Counted from the stretch's first letter, positions 20,169 through 31,812 are shown. The stretch is DNA of 64,000 nucleotides from Orientallactaga sibirica (GCA_036365145.1 JAEOAD010000048.1:12658501-12722500), one strand, 5' to 3'. The notes: generated by a model not told the origin, from the letters alone. A program made the numbers and translations.

Positions 20169-21928
20169 GTAAGATGGTTTTAGAGCCACTAACAATAGCA
20201 ACAGCCAGGTAATAGTTAATTTTCTAGTTAGGATGAAGAAGCTTAGCTAGCTGTTCTCATAACATGAGGCTATTAAACAGCAAAGGATGCATTTTATTTA
20301 TTCATTTTAATACTGTAGAATAATTTATTAAAGTTTCTATGGCAAGATTACAAATAATTCTTTTCTAGACCATGTCTGCTAAAGAAAAGGGAAAGTTTGA
20401 AGACATGGCCAAGGCGGACAAGGCTCGTTATGAGAGAGAAATGAAAACCTATATCCCTCCTAAGGGAGAAACAAAAAAGAAGTTCAAGGATCCCAATGCA
20501 CCCAAGAGGCCTCCGTAAGTATTGGAGTTTTATTTGGGGTAGATTTTTTTTTTTAATAGTAGAATCAGATTGAAATTTAGCAAGCTACAGGTTGTCACTT
20601 TCAAGTACCCATAAATCTAATTCCTGTTAATTTGGCAGAGCATTTGAATTAGAAAGTTGATTTCTTTCCTCAGTATACTTCCTATTGTACTTTTGGTCCT
20701 TAATTATAGCGTTAGAAATATCTCATAACTTGGAGAATATTCTGGAGCACTCACTACTAGTGTAAGTTACATAGTTGTAAATTCTAAATTACTTGAAGTA
20801 CTTGCACTTGGTCTACTGTAAAGTAGAAATAAATAGGCATCTTTTACGTAGCCATACATTACATGTTTGGTAGAATTTGTTTTTGTGGTTTGTTAACATG
20901 CTAAAAATAAATTTTTCTGTTTAGTTCGGCCTTCTTCTTGTTCTGTTCTGAATATCGCCCCAAAATCAAAGGAGAGCATCCCGGCCTATCCATTGGTGAT
21001 GTTGCAAAGAAACTGGGAGAGATGTGGAACAACACTGCTGCAGATGACAAGCAGCCTTACGAGAAGAAAGCTGCCAAGCTGAAGGAAAAGTATGAAAAGG
21101 TAAGATGTGTTGGTCAGCTGGGCAGGATGGTAAAAGGGTATGCCACATGATGTGACATACATTTCAGCTGCTTATTTTAATCCTTAGTATCTCCAAATTT
21201 GAGATTTTGGCCATTACTCTTAGTTGAGATGGTTTGACTGGTTAGGCATACAGGACGAACTCATGCTGTTTTGCAAAAACTGTGGAAACGTTTGTTCCCT
21301 TTTAGATACCAAAGAAAATCACTTACTTAAGTTTTACACCTGTTAAACTACAGTAAATTTATAGGGAAAAGGAAAGCTCTAACTCCTATATTTTGGGCTA
21401 AAATACTTGGTACTTAAAATTAAATTTTTATTTTCTTTAGTCATTCTGAAAAATACCTATTTCTGAATATTAAATTTAACTACTGGCAAACGATTTTTTT
21501 TTTCAAGACAGTCTTCTATGGATTAGGGTCTGGCCATGAACCTGTAGAATTGCTGTTTTGCATTCAGAAGGTGGCAGTGTCTACCCTTTAATCAAAGTCT
21601 CTGCATTCTAGTTTTAATAAACTAGAATTAGAATGTGGTACACAGTTGCACCTCAGTGCGGCATACAATGCAGATATTAGACCCTGCATTTCAAGAGTTA
21701 GAGGATAGCTAATTGTATTGTCACGAAGTGTTTTTTATATACAGTTTTCTAAGTTCTGATTCCTACAGAGCTAAAGGAAAACCTGATGCAGCAAAAAAAG
21801 GAGTTGTCAAGGCTGAAAAGAGCAAGAAAAAGAAGGAAGAGGAGGAAGATGAGGAAGATGAAGAGGATGAGGAAGAGGAGGAAGATGAAGAAGATGAGGA
21901 TGAAGAAGAAGATGATGATGATGAATAA
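20019..21928 (+). CDS. Hmgb1: High mobility group box 1, split coding region with a damaged last-exon start
   Basis: Chromatin architectural protein that bends DNA non-sequence-specifically in the nucleus and, when released, acts as an alarmin. Coding segments read 20019-20168 (residues 1-50), 20369-20514 (51-98 plus two bases) and 20925-21099 (99-157), each with GT/AG ends. They give box A (about 9-79), the linker, and most of box B (95-163). Redox cysteines C23, C45 and C106 are at the family positions, and nuclear-localisation lysines lie at 28-44. The start ATG at 20019 opens [12 protein letters not shown], the family N-terminus. The frame ending at 21928 encodes [18 protein letters not shown] and a 30-residue all-Asp/Glu tail. 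The usual 215-residue family length would need five residues (DIAAY) between K157 and R163; their codons are absent here. With the visible acceptor (AG at 21767-21768) the join reads AGC TAA. Identity is certain; integrity is not. Confidence 0.95.
20369..20514 (+). other. Hmgb1: Hmgb1 exon 3 (end of box A, linker)
   Basis: Acceptor ttcttttctag ends at 20368 and donor GTAAGT begins at 20515. It encodes [20 protein letters not shown] and onward through DPNAPKRPP, leaving two bases of a proline codon completed by exon 4. Confidence 0.95.
20925..21099 (+). other. Hmgb1: Hmgb1 exon 4 (box B)
   Basis: Acceptor tttttctgtttag ends at 20924 and donor GTAAGA starts at 21100. It encodes [12 protein letters not shown] with C106, then LGEMWNN and KLKEKYEK, ending in phase 0 at residue 157. 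This is most of box B; the end of its third helix belongs to the next exon. Confidence 0.95.
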
Positions 21929-22544
21929 GTTGGTTCTTTTTTTTTTTTCTTGTCTATAAAGCATTTAACCCCCCTGTACACAACTCACTCCTTTTAAAGA
22001 AAAAAATTGAAATGTAAGGCTGTGTAAGATTTGTTTTTAAACTGTACAGTGTCTTTTTTTGTATAGTTAACACACTACCGAATGTGTCTTTAGATAGCCC
22101 TGTCCTGGTGGTATTTTCAATAGCCACTAACCTTGCCTGGTACAGTATGGGGGTTGTAAATTGGCATGGAAATTTAAAGCAGGTTCTTGTTGGTGCACAG
22201 CACAAATTAGTTATATATGGGGACGGTAGTTTTTTTTTCATCTTCAGTTGTCTCTGATGCAGCTTATATGAAATAATTGTTGTTCTGTTAACTGAATACC
22301 ACTCTGTAATTGCAAAAAAAAATTGCAGCTGTTTTGTTGACATTCTGAATGCTTCTAAGTAAATACAATTTTTTTTATTAGTATGGTTGTCCTTTTCATA
22401 GGTCTGAGATTTTTCTTCTTGAGGGGAAGCTAGTATCTTGCTTTTGCCCATTTTGGGTCACTTGGATTATTGCAGTGTTTATCTTTTCATATAGTCAGGC
22501 TGAAAATACTTTTGTCTGCACACCCTGCATATCACAATAGGGGT

Positions 22545-22550
22545 AATAAA
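22545..22550 (+). terminator. Hmgb1: Candidate proximal Hmgb1 poly(A) signal
   Basis: AATAAA in ggggtaataaaaag. The human proximal signal, as I remember it, sits about 45 bases upstream, where this sequence reads ggctgaaaatac, so use may have shifted. A further AATAAA is at 23063-23068. Confidence 0.4.
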
Positions 22551-23387
22551 AAGTTCGAAAACATTTTCACCCATAACTGAAACTCCAAAATTTTGATCAA
22601 TGGAAGAGAGTTCACACAGCCCACTAAAGTTTACAACATGAGTAGTAACCAGTTGTTTTCCTAACATGGGATTATTAGAATCAAACAATTTGAAAGTCTG
22701 TCCTTGAAGGACTAATAGAAAAGTATGTTCTAATCTTTGAATGAGGACTCTATTCTTTAACTCCCATTACCATGTAATGGCAGTTATATTTTGAAGTTCC
22801 CACATGAAAGAAGACCTAAGAATGTATCCCCAAAAGCGTGAGCTTAAAATACAAGACTGCCATATTAAACTTTTTGTTGACATTAGTCCCAGGGAAGGCT
22901 ATGAAAGTGCTGGCTATACACTTTCCCATTTGTCTAAATATGGATCACTCAGGAAACTTGAGGCTAATAGAAGTATTTTTAATTAGTTGGGCCAGCTTTT
23001 AAAATAATGCCACATTTAAAATTAAACTAGGATATATTTTCCTATATTATGATTTTCCCTTTAATAAATCAGACATGAGGAAGAAAGAAACTTCGCATCT
23101 TAGTACCAGTTACCCAATTGATTTTATTTTTCTTTCCAAAACCCAAACTCACTCATTTGAGTCATGTTTATCTCCTTAGCAGTTTAAGGAACAATTTGGC
23201 GAATTTTGTGGTTTTGAGATTATCGTTCTCTTAAAGTGCCAGTGTTAAAATAGCGTTCTTGTAATTTTACACGCTTTTGTGATGGAGTGCTGTTTTGTTA
23301 TATAATTTTGACTTGGATTCTTTCCATTTGCATTTGTTTATGTAATTTTCAGGAGGAATACTGAACATCTGAGTCCTGGATGATACT

Positions 23388-23393
23388 AATAAA
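23388..23393 (+). terminator. Hmgb1: Distal Hmgb1 poly(A) signal
   Basis: AATAAA lies in gatactaataaactaataa, which I recall from the end of the long (about 2.4 kb) Hmgb1 transcript. Cleavage would fall near 23405-23415. Confidence 0.65.
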
Positions 23394-23412
23394 CTAATAA
23401 TTGTTTAATTAA

Positions 23413-23899
23413 TTAAAAACAAGTTCTTTTAAAGTAAGGCACATGTTAGTGAAAAGCAGGGCTGGGTGGTTTTTAAGTCAAAGGTCTTGCATCATTTTGC
23501 TGAACCAAATGAAGACCTCAATAGGCTGCAGTTTTCTTGACTTAAATCGAAGTTTCTCCTGTAGCTGTGTAACCACTATTAACATCTGTTGCTAGTAAGT
23601 GATCCATTTAAAAATGAACTGCCTCAAGGAAACTTCTTTGTAACTTTAGTGGGTGTGTCATAGCAGCTACCCTTTTATTAAAGATGTTAAGGACGGGAAC
23701 AGTTTTGGGTTGCCTAACTGGCTTCAGATCTTGACAGCAAGAAATGGAACAAAAAAAAATCCTCTTAAATCTGAGAACTAATGAGTTCTGTTTAGTGTCC
23801 AAACAGTATCCCCTGGAACATTGTATATTTTGAGTCCAAAATTCCAAGTTAATGAAAATGGGAAGTACTTGGATAATTCAGTGTAAAGTCATTAGGAGA
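23413..23899. other. Unique sequence after the Hmgb1 3' end
   Basis: SINE-free; may include read-through 3' flank. Nothing else recognised. Confidence 0.5.
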
Positions 23900-24613
23900 T
23901 TTTTGTTTTCACAAGGTAAGGTCTCACTAGCCCAGGCTGATTTGGAACTCTAGCTCCCAGCCTGGCCTTGAACTCACAACAGCCCTCCTACCTCTACTTT
24001 TCAAGTGTTGGGATTAAAGGCATGTACTACTTGCCTAGCTCCTGGCTGAAATTAAAAAAAAAAAAAAGGAGAGAATGGTTGTGCCAGGCCCTCTAGCCAC
24101 TGCAAATGAACTCCAGATGCATGGGCCACCTTGTGCATCTGGCTTACATGGGCACTGGGGAATTGAATCTGGGTCCTTAGGCTTTGTAGACAAGTGCCTT
24201 AATGGCTAAGCCATCATCTCTAGCCAGAGATTTTTTTTTTTTTTTTTAATTTGAGAGAGGCACAAAGAGAATGGGCACACCAGGACCTCCAGCCACTGCA
24301 AACGAACTCTAGACACATGTGCCTTGTGCATCTGGCTTATGTGGGTCCTGGGGAATCAAACCTGGGCCCTTTGCCTTTGCAGGCAAGTGCCTTAACCACT
24401 AAGCCATCTGTCCAGACCCGGCTGAGATTTTTTTTTTTTTAATTCAGGAATTACATTAGGATCTAGAGATAGTAATAGCACCCTAGAGCTTAAAGATTTT
24501 AACTTAAAAGATCAACAGGTTTTACAAGGTAGTTCAGTCTAGTCTCAAACTGTGGCCTGCCTCTGCTTCCCAAGTACCAGAGAATGTAGTCATGTGCGTC
24601 ACCACACTTGGCA
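23900..24613 (-). mobile_element. B1, two DIP-like SINEs and a B1 fragment
   Basis: B1 23900-24041, DIP-like 24066-24227 and 24232-24417, B1-like 24520-24613. Confidence 0.75.
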
Positions 24614-24789
24614 GTACTCTGGAATTTTCTTAGTGTGATTGAGAAAAGGAAATTGTGATCTGTACCGCAGGGCCAAATATATAGTGGTAGAGAAAGTGCC
24701 TCAGCTGTTTCCCTCACTGTTCAGGGAATCAGTTTATTGCTTTAGATGTTACAGCAGTAGATTGAAAACTATACAGGGACCCTACTAAC

Positions 24790-25386
24790 TTTATTTACTT
24801 TTGATTTTTTTAAATTGATTTGAGAGTGGCAGAGAGAATGGGCACACCAGAGCCTCTAGCCACTACGAACAAACTCCAGATGCATGTGCCACCTTGTGCA
24901 TCTGCTTACGTGGGTACTGGGGAATCGAGCCTCAAACTGGGGTCGTGAGGCTTCACAGGCAAGCCCTTAATCACTAAGACATCTCTCCAGCCCCTACTTT
25001 TGATTTTTTGAGGTAGGGTCTTGCTCTAAGCCAAGGTGAACCTGGAGGTCACTTTGTAGTCAGGCTGGCTTCAAACTCAATGATCCTCCTACCTCTGCTT
25101 CCCAAGTACTGAGATTAAAGGCATGTACTACCATGCCCAGTTACTATCAAAATTTGAATGCAAAATGTGGCCAATTCCAAGTTGGCCTTCTTGGCATAAC
25201 ACTTTTGGTGGTGGGGGGCGGTGTGAGGTAGGGTCTCCTTGTAGTCTCAGGCTGGCCCCGAACTCACGGCGATCCTCCTACCGCTGGCCTCCTGAGTGCT
25301 GGGATTAAAGGCGTGCGCTAGCACACCCGGCTAACTCCAGGTCAGCCTGGGCTACAACGAGACCCAACCTCGAAAAACAAAAAACT
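24790..25386. mobile_element. DIP-like (-), two B1 (-), B1 3' fragment (+)
   Basis: 24790-24993, 25003-25142, 25205-25332, and sense fragment 25333-25386 (ccaggtcagcctgggctaca). Confidence 0.75.
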
Positions 25387-25504
25387 GAAAGACCAAATTA
25401 TGCTTTATTTCACTTTCAAATGGCTCTTGAAATGCCTTCTAATACTAGATAAAGGCCAGAAAACAGTTTGGTTAACTATCCAACCAAAGAAAGTAATTCA
25501 TTTT

Positions 25505-25765
25505 CATCTCTCTCCTTCCTTTAGTTCCTCCCTCACTCTCTCCCTTCCTTCTTCCTTTCTTTCTCTTTTGAAAATATTTTTTTTACTTATTTGCAAGCAG
25601 ACAGAGAAGAGAGAATGGGCATGCTAGGCCTTCATCCGCTGCAAACAAACTCCAGAAGTATGTGCCACTTTATGCATCTGGTGTTACATGGGTACTGGGG
25701 AATCAAACCTGTGTCATTAGACTTTTCAGGTAATCAGTTTAACCACCGAGCCATCTCTCCAGACC
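25505..25765 (-). mobile_element. Polypyrimidine tract and DIP-like SINE
   Basis: CT-rich 25505-25570, then 25572-25765 ending ccatctctccagaccc. Confidence 0.75.
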
Positions 25766-26067
25766 CTTGTGTCCCTTTCTAATATCAAGGCAGTATCAAG
25801 ACACTTGTCATGACCTGGGAAATTCCCTGAGCCTCAGCCAAGTTGGTCCCTGGAGTAATAAGGCAAAATGTGGCTCTGCTCTAGGAATGCGATTTCATGA
25901 TACAAACCTCACAGTATAACTTCTGCCACACTTCTCAGGGTTCCAGTTTAACAATGTATCTGCCATGAATATGAGGGGTGAAAATGTGTGGAGACTGGGG
26001 TTCAGTAATAGAGCATTAGTGAAGGGGGGTAGTGTTTGCTCAGTAGAGTGTGCTTATGTATATAAGG
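25766..26067. other. Unique sequence
   Basis: No repeat or gene recognised. Confidence 0.45.
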
Positions 26068-26486
26068 CCTTGTTTTTTTGTTTTTTTTTTTTTCCAAGGT
26101 AGGGTCTCACTCTAGCCCAGGCTGACCTGGAATTCACTATGTAGTCTCAGGGTGACCTGGAACTCACGGCGATCCTCCTACGTCTGCCTCCTGAGTGCTG
26201 GGATTAAAAGTGTGAGCCACCACACCCGGCTAAGGCCCTGGGTTTTGATCTCTTACCATCAAAAGAAAAACTCATGGGCTGAAGAGATGGCTTAGTGGTT
26301 TAAGGCACTTGCCTACGAAGGCTAATGACTCAGGTTCAATTCCCCAGGACCCAAGTAAGCCAGACACACAAGGTGGCACATGCATCTGGAGTTCATTTGC
26401 AGTGGCTAGAGGCCCTGGTGCATCCATTCTCTATCTTATCTGCCTCTTCCTCTCTCTCAAATAAATAAATAAAATTTTTAAAAAAG
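26068..26486. mobile_element. B1 (-) then DIP-like (+)
   Basis: 26068-26232 and 26277-26486. Confidence 0.85.
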
Positions 26487-26788
26487 GGAAAAAATCATTG
26501 AAAAGGAGACTAGAGATTACTGTAAATGTTTATGATATACTCTTATTTTTCTTTTTAATTGTTTTTGAAATGTTCTATAGACCAGGCTGGCGAGCCTCAA
26601 TCTCAATGCAGCTGAAGATAGTATAATGCTGTGTAACAACTTGTTCCTTTACAGATGCACTTTCACTTTTTTTTCCTGGTTTTGCTATTTTTACCCATAT
26701 TGCAGTGAACATCTGTACCTTTCTCTTAGGCATTGTCTAAACCTTTCAGATAGATTTGAAGTAAAATTACTAAGTCAAAATAATTTTG
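26487..26788. other. Unique or old LINE-like sequence
   Basis: 26690-26780 (ttgcagtgaacatctgtacc; aaattactaagtcaaaa) faintly resembles ancient L1 3' text. Confidence 0.4.
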
Positions 26789-27282
26789 AGGGCTGGAGAG
26801 GTGACTCAGTGGTTAAGGAGCTTGCCTGCAATACTAAGGACCCAGATTCAATTCCCCAGTGACCCCATAAAACCCTATGTACAGCGGCACATGCATTTGG
26901 AGTTCATTTGTGGAGACTGGAGGCCCTGGAGCACCAATTCTCTCTCTCTTTAAATAAATAAAAATAAAATTTTAAAAATCAAATGAATAAAAGTTTTAAA
27001 AATATTTAAAAGATTTTTTTTGGAGGGTGGGGTTTGAGGTAGGATCTCTCTCTAGCCCAGGCTGGCTTGGAATGCACTATGTAGTCTCAGGCTGACCTCA
27101 AACTCACAGTGATCCTCCTACCTCATCATCCCAAGTGCCGGGATTAAAGGTATGCACCACCACATCCATCTTAAAAAGATGTATGAAGCCAGAGGCAGAG
27201 AGAGGTAGGAGAATCACCATGTGTTCGAGGCCACCCTGAAACTACCCTACCTTACCTAGAGAAACTTAAAAAAAAAAAAAGA
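26789..27282. mobile_element. DIP-like (+), B1 (-), partial B1 (+)
   Basis: 26789-26974, 27013-27170, 27190-27282. Confidence 0.8.
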
Positions 27283-27384
27283 TATTTGAAGGTCATTTGG
27301 TAGATAATGATAAATTGTCCCCCAAAAGGTCATGGTTGAACTGTGAAACATTTGAACCATGACTATATTGAACCGGGATTTTAA

Positions 27385-28015
27385 AAAATATATTTATTTA
27401 CTTATTTATTTGAGAGAGAGAGAAAGAGGAACAGAGAGAGGGAGAATGGGCATACCAGGGCTTCCAGCCACTGCAAACAAAACTCCAGACTCATGCACCA
27501 CCTTGTGCATCTGGCTTGCATGGGTACTGGGGAATCAAACTGAGGTCCTTTGGCTTTGCAGGCAAACGCCTTAACCACTAAGCCATCTCTCCAGCCCCAG
27601 AACCAGGATTTTTGCTGGTTGTCCTTCAACTCCATAAAAGAAATCTTCACTTTTCAAAAAATATTTTATTTGTTTATTTGCAAGCAGAGAGAGAGAGAAT
27701 GGGTGTGCCAGGACCTCTAGCCACTGGAAATGAACTCCAGATGCATATGCCACTTTGTGCATCTGGCTTATGTGGGTACTGAGGAATCAAACCCAGGTCA
27801 TTAGGCTTTGCAGACAAGCGCCTTAACCACTGAGACATCTCTCAGCTCAGAAATTTTCATTTTTAAAAGACAAGAAATTAAAATATTGAAATATTGGGGT
27901 TGGGGAGATGGCTCATCAGTTAAAGGCACTTGCTTGCAAAGCCTACTAACCCTGGGTTCATATAAAGCCTGGTACAAAAAGTACATGCAAGCATCTAGTC
28001 AGAGACCCCAGCCCT
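27385..28015. mobile_element. Two DIP-like (-), one DIP-like (+)
   Basis: 27385-27598, 27658-27848 and a shortened sense copy 27898-28015. Confidence 0.8.
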
Positions 28016-28034
28016 TGACCACCAGTCAGGTGAA

Positions 28035-28585
28035 TGGCTTTTGAAAATTTCACATAAATGGAATAATTAAGACCTTTTATACTTGTCTTGCTTAAAAACA
28101 CTACATTCAGAGAAAGAATGGGTGTGCCAGGGTTTCTTACAAATGAATTCCAGATGAATGTGCCACATCTGGTTTTACGTGGGCACTGGGGAATCAACCT
28201 GATTAGGTAGGCTTTGCAAGCAAGTGCCCTTAACCACTGTGCCATCTCTCCTTCTGTACTTTTTGTGTGCTTTCACTCAGCATATTGTACAGTTCATCCC
28301 CATTACGGTATATGTCAGAACTCTCTGCACGTGCATGTGCATGCGTGCGTGCGTGTGTGTGTGTGTAATGTATTGCTGAAGATTGAACCTAGGGCCTCAC
28401 ACATGTTGTGTGCTATATGGCTGACCTAAGCCCTTCATTTCATTTTAAGGCTGAATATTCCATCTTGGGTAAAATACTATAATTTCTTTATCCACTCATC
28501 TGCTGAGGAACACAGTTTTCACTTGTTGCCTGTCGTGACAGTATGGCTCTGAACATTCATGTACATATACTTAGGTCCGTATTTT
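28035..28585 (-). mobile_element. Ancient L1M fragment split by a DIP-like SINE and an ID SINE
   Basis: L1M-like text at 28035-28104 (cacataaatggaataatt), 28250-28330 (ctttcactcagcatattg) and 28434-28585 (tttatccactcatctgctga). DIP-like (-) is at 28105-28248, (TG)n at 28342-28367, ID (-) at 28365-28432. Confidence 0.6.
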
Positions 28586-31500
28586 CTTTTTTTAAATTTT
28601 TATTATTTTTATTTTTTATTTTCAACTTCTTTAATTGTAGACAATATCCCATGGTACTTCCCCCCTCCCCACCACTTTCCCCTTTGAAACTTCACTCTCC
28701 ATCATATCCCCTCCCCCTCTCAATCAGTCTCTCTTTTCAGTTTGATGTCATGATCTTTTCCTCCAATTATGATGGTCTTGTGTAGGTAGTGTCATGGATA
28801 GACAGGCCATTTGGTGTCTGGAGGAGCACGTTGTAAGGAGTCCTACTCTTCCTTTGGCTCTTACATTCTTTCCACCCCCTGTGCCTTGGAAGGTGGGTTT
28901 GAGATGTTTCAGTGCTGAGCACGCTTCTGACACTTCTTCTCAGAACCATGGTGCCTTTTGAGTCATCCCAAGGTCACTGCCATCTGCAAAGAGAAGCTTC
29001 TCTAACCAAAAGTGAGCATAGCATTAATATATGGGTGTGGACATTAAGAGAAGTGCTTAATGGGCAGTTTGGTGAGCATAGTATATACATTTAGCATGAC
29101 ATAAGCAGACGTTACATCCCTAGGGTTCATGACTACCCCTGTTATAGGTTTTCATTATCAGGGATATATTCCCTCCCATGGAGTGGGCCTCCAGTCCAAT
29201 TAGAGAGTGGTTGGTTTCTCCCATAACATGCCACTGTTGCACCCATTGGCTCATTTGGCCTGGCTGGTCAAATTTAAAGCTTGCAATGTTCACTGTTGAG
29301 TACCTTCACTGGCGTTTTTCTCTCTCATTGAACTGCACGCAGTGTAGCTTTTCCCAGCTTTCTGTCAGCTGGTCCACATCGAGGAGTTGTTTGATTTCTT
29401 ATTATTTAATTTTTTAAGTTCTTTGTATATCCTAGATATTAACCCTCTGTCAGATGTATAGCTGGCAAAGATTTTCTCCCATTCTGTAGGTTGCCTCTTT
29501 GCTCTATTCACAGTGTCCTTAGTTGTACAAAAGCTTTGTAATTTTGTCCCCAGTTAATCTTTGGTTTTATTTCACAGGGTTATATTCAGAAAGTCTTTGC
29601 CAAGACCAATAAAGTTTTCCCTAATTTTTTCCAGCAGTTTCAGAGTTTCAGGTCTGATATTGAGGTCTTTGATCCATTTAGACTTAATTCTTGTGCATGG
29701 AGAGAGGATCTATTTTCATTTTCCAGATACATATCCAGTTTTCCCAGCACCATTTGCTGAAGAGGCTGTCTTTTCTCCAATGATTATTATTGGCATTTTT
29801 GTCAAAGATCAGATGGCTATAGCTACCTGGATTTACATCAGGGTCCTTTAATTTGTTCCATTGATCTACATGTCTGTTTTTGTGCCAGGATCATGCTGTT
29901 TTTGTTACTATGGCTCTGTAATATAGGTTAAAATCAGGTATGGTGATACCACCAGCCTTATTTTTGTTGCTCAAAAATTTTTTAGATATCCGAGGTTTTT
30001 TGTGCTTCCAAATGAAGTTTTGGATTGTTTTTACTATTTCTGTGAAGAATGCCATTGGAATTTTTGATGGGGATTGCATTAAATGTGTAGATTGCTTTTG
30101 GTAGGATTGCCATTTTCACAATATTGATTCTTCCAATCCAAGAACAAGGGATGTTTTTCCATTTCCTATTCTGCAATTTCTTGCTTGAGTGTTTTAAAGT
30201 TTTTATTGTAAAGATCCTTCACTTCCCAAGGTACTTTATTTATTTTGATGCAATTGTAAATGGGAGTGATTCTCTGATTTCCATCTTCTGTGTTTGTTCT
30301 TAGCATATAGGAAGGCTACTGATTTCTGTGTGTTTATTTTGTATCCTGCTACATGGCTATAGGTGTTTATGAGCTCTAACAGTTTGCTGGTAGAGTCTTT
30401 AGGGTCCTTTATGTATAGAATCATATCTGCAAATAATGATAGCTTGATCTCTTCCTTTCCAATTTGTATCCCTTTTATGTGTGTCTCTTGCCTTATTGCT
30501 ATGGCTAAGACTTCCAGTACTATAAGTGGGGACAATGGACACCCTTGTCTTGTGCCTGATTTTAGTGGAAAAGCTTCAGGTTTTTCTCCATTTAGTATTA
30601 TGTTGGCTGTGGGTTTGTCATAAATAGCCTTTATTATGTTGCGATATGTTCCTTCTATTCCCAGTCTCTTTAGGACTTTTATCATGAAGGGATGTTGGAT
30701 TTTGTCAATTGCTTTTTCTGTGTCCAATGAGATGATCATGTGATTTTTGTCCTTCAGTCTATTTGTATAATGTATTACATTAATCGATTTGCATATGTTG
30801 AACTATCCCTGCATCTCTGGGATAAAGCCTGCTTGGTTGGGATGAATGATATTTCTAATATATTCTTGTATTCTGTTTGCCAATATTTTGTTGAGAATTT
30901 TTGCATCTATGTTCATGAGGGAGATTGGTCTGTAATTTTCCTTTTTTGTTCTATCTTTGTCTGGTTTTGGGATCAGGGTGACGCTGGCTTCATAGGAGTT
31001 TGGTAGGATTCTTTCTTATCTATTTTATGGAAAAGTTTAAGAAGCAGTGGTGTTAGATCTTCCATGAATGTCTGGTAAAATTCAGCAGTGAATCCATCTG
31101 GGCCTGGACTTTTTTTAGTTGGGAGATTTTTTTATAACTGCTGGGATCTCCATACTTGTTATAGGTCTATTTAAGTGGTTAATCTCATTTTGATTTAATT
31201 TAGGTAGGTCATATAAATCAAGGAAATCATCCATTTAGGTTTTGCAGACAAGTGCCTTAACCACTAAGCCATCTCTCTAGTCCAGATTTGCTAAAGTTTG
31301 AACCAACTCTTTGATTTTTTTGATTTTTTTTTTTGTATTTCATTAATTTCTGCCTAATTTTTTTTTTTTTTTTTTTGTTTGTTTTTGTTTTGCCATCTTT
31401 CTAACATAGGCATCTCTGTTTTTCTTAACAGGATGACCTGTCAAAGGCTTGCGTCGAAGGTTTTGGTATGTTGTGTTCTCGTTATCATTTGACTCCATGA

Positions 31501-31805
31501 ATTTTAGTTTCCTTCTTGATTTCTTCATTGACCCATTCATCATTAGTAGTGTATTATTTAGTTTCCATGATTTTGTGTATGCTCTATAGCTTTTCTTGTT
31601 ATTGATTTGTAGTTTGATCCCATTGTGATCAGATAGAGTGCAAGAAATTATTTCAATTTTCCTATATTTGTTAAGATTTTCTTTGTGTCCTAATATATGG
31701 TCTATTTTAGAGAATGTTCCATGTGCTGCTGAAAAGAATGTGTATTCTACAGAATTTGGATGAAATGTCCTGTATATATCTATTAGGTCATTTCACTATG
31801 ACCCA
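28586..31805 (-). mobile_element. 5'-truncated LINE-1, antisense, with decayed ORF2
   Basis: T-run and 3'UTR at the left, then ORF2 read right to left. Open frame 30739-30236 (-) contains the reverse-transcriptase landmarks [13 protein letters not shown] and [14 protein letters not shown]. The catalytic block reads LFADMILYI where the family has two aspartates. ORF2 text continues to about 31.8 kb. ORF1 and the 5'UTR are absent. A DIP-like scrap (31237-31283) interrupts it. Confidence 0.9.
30236..30739 (-). pseudogene. L1 ORF2 reverse-transcriptase fragment
   Basis: A 167-residue remnant of the palm domain, framed by stops. It begins in [19 protein letters not shown]. The loss of one codon in the FADD motif removes one of the paired metal-binding aspartates, so the copy is not catalytic. 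Confidence 0.85.
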
Positions 31806-31812
31806 GTTTTTT

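Larger units (their letters stand above)
21769..23412 (+). other. Hmgb1: Hmgb1 last exon (acidic tail and long 3'UTR), lacking its expected first bases
   Basis: The only acceptor with a convincing pyrimidine tract ends in ttctgattcctacag at 21768. The sequence after it begins AGCTAAAGG, where the family has codons for DIAAY first. From 21770 the HMGB1 frame continues through the basic stretch and the acidic tail to TAA at 21926-21928. The 3'UTR is highly similar to remembered mouse and human Hmgb1 3'UTR, for example ttgcctggtacagtatgggg near 22132, and runs to about 23.41 kb. The 3' limit is inferred from the AATAAA at 23388. Confidence 0.8.

Noticed and set aside
21713..21768. Open frame before the acidic tail ([14 protein letters not shown]...) as a true alternative exon start
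   Set aside because: No AG precedes a codon boundary in this stretch, so it cannot be joined in phase to exon 4; the text looks like the intron's pyrimidine tract.
20019..21928. Hmgb1 as a processed retrocopy, which is common in mammals
   Set aside because: Introns with GT/AG ends, a CpG-island promoter and a long 3'UTR are present, and there is no poly(A) tract or target duplication around the unit; this is the parental gene.
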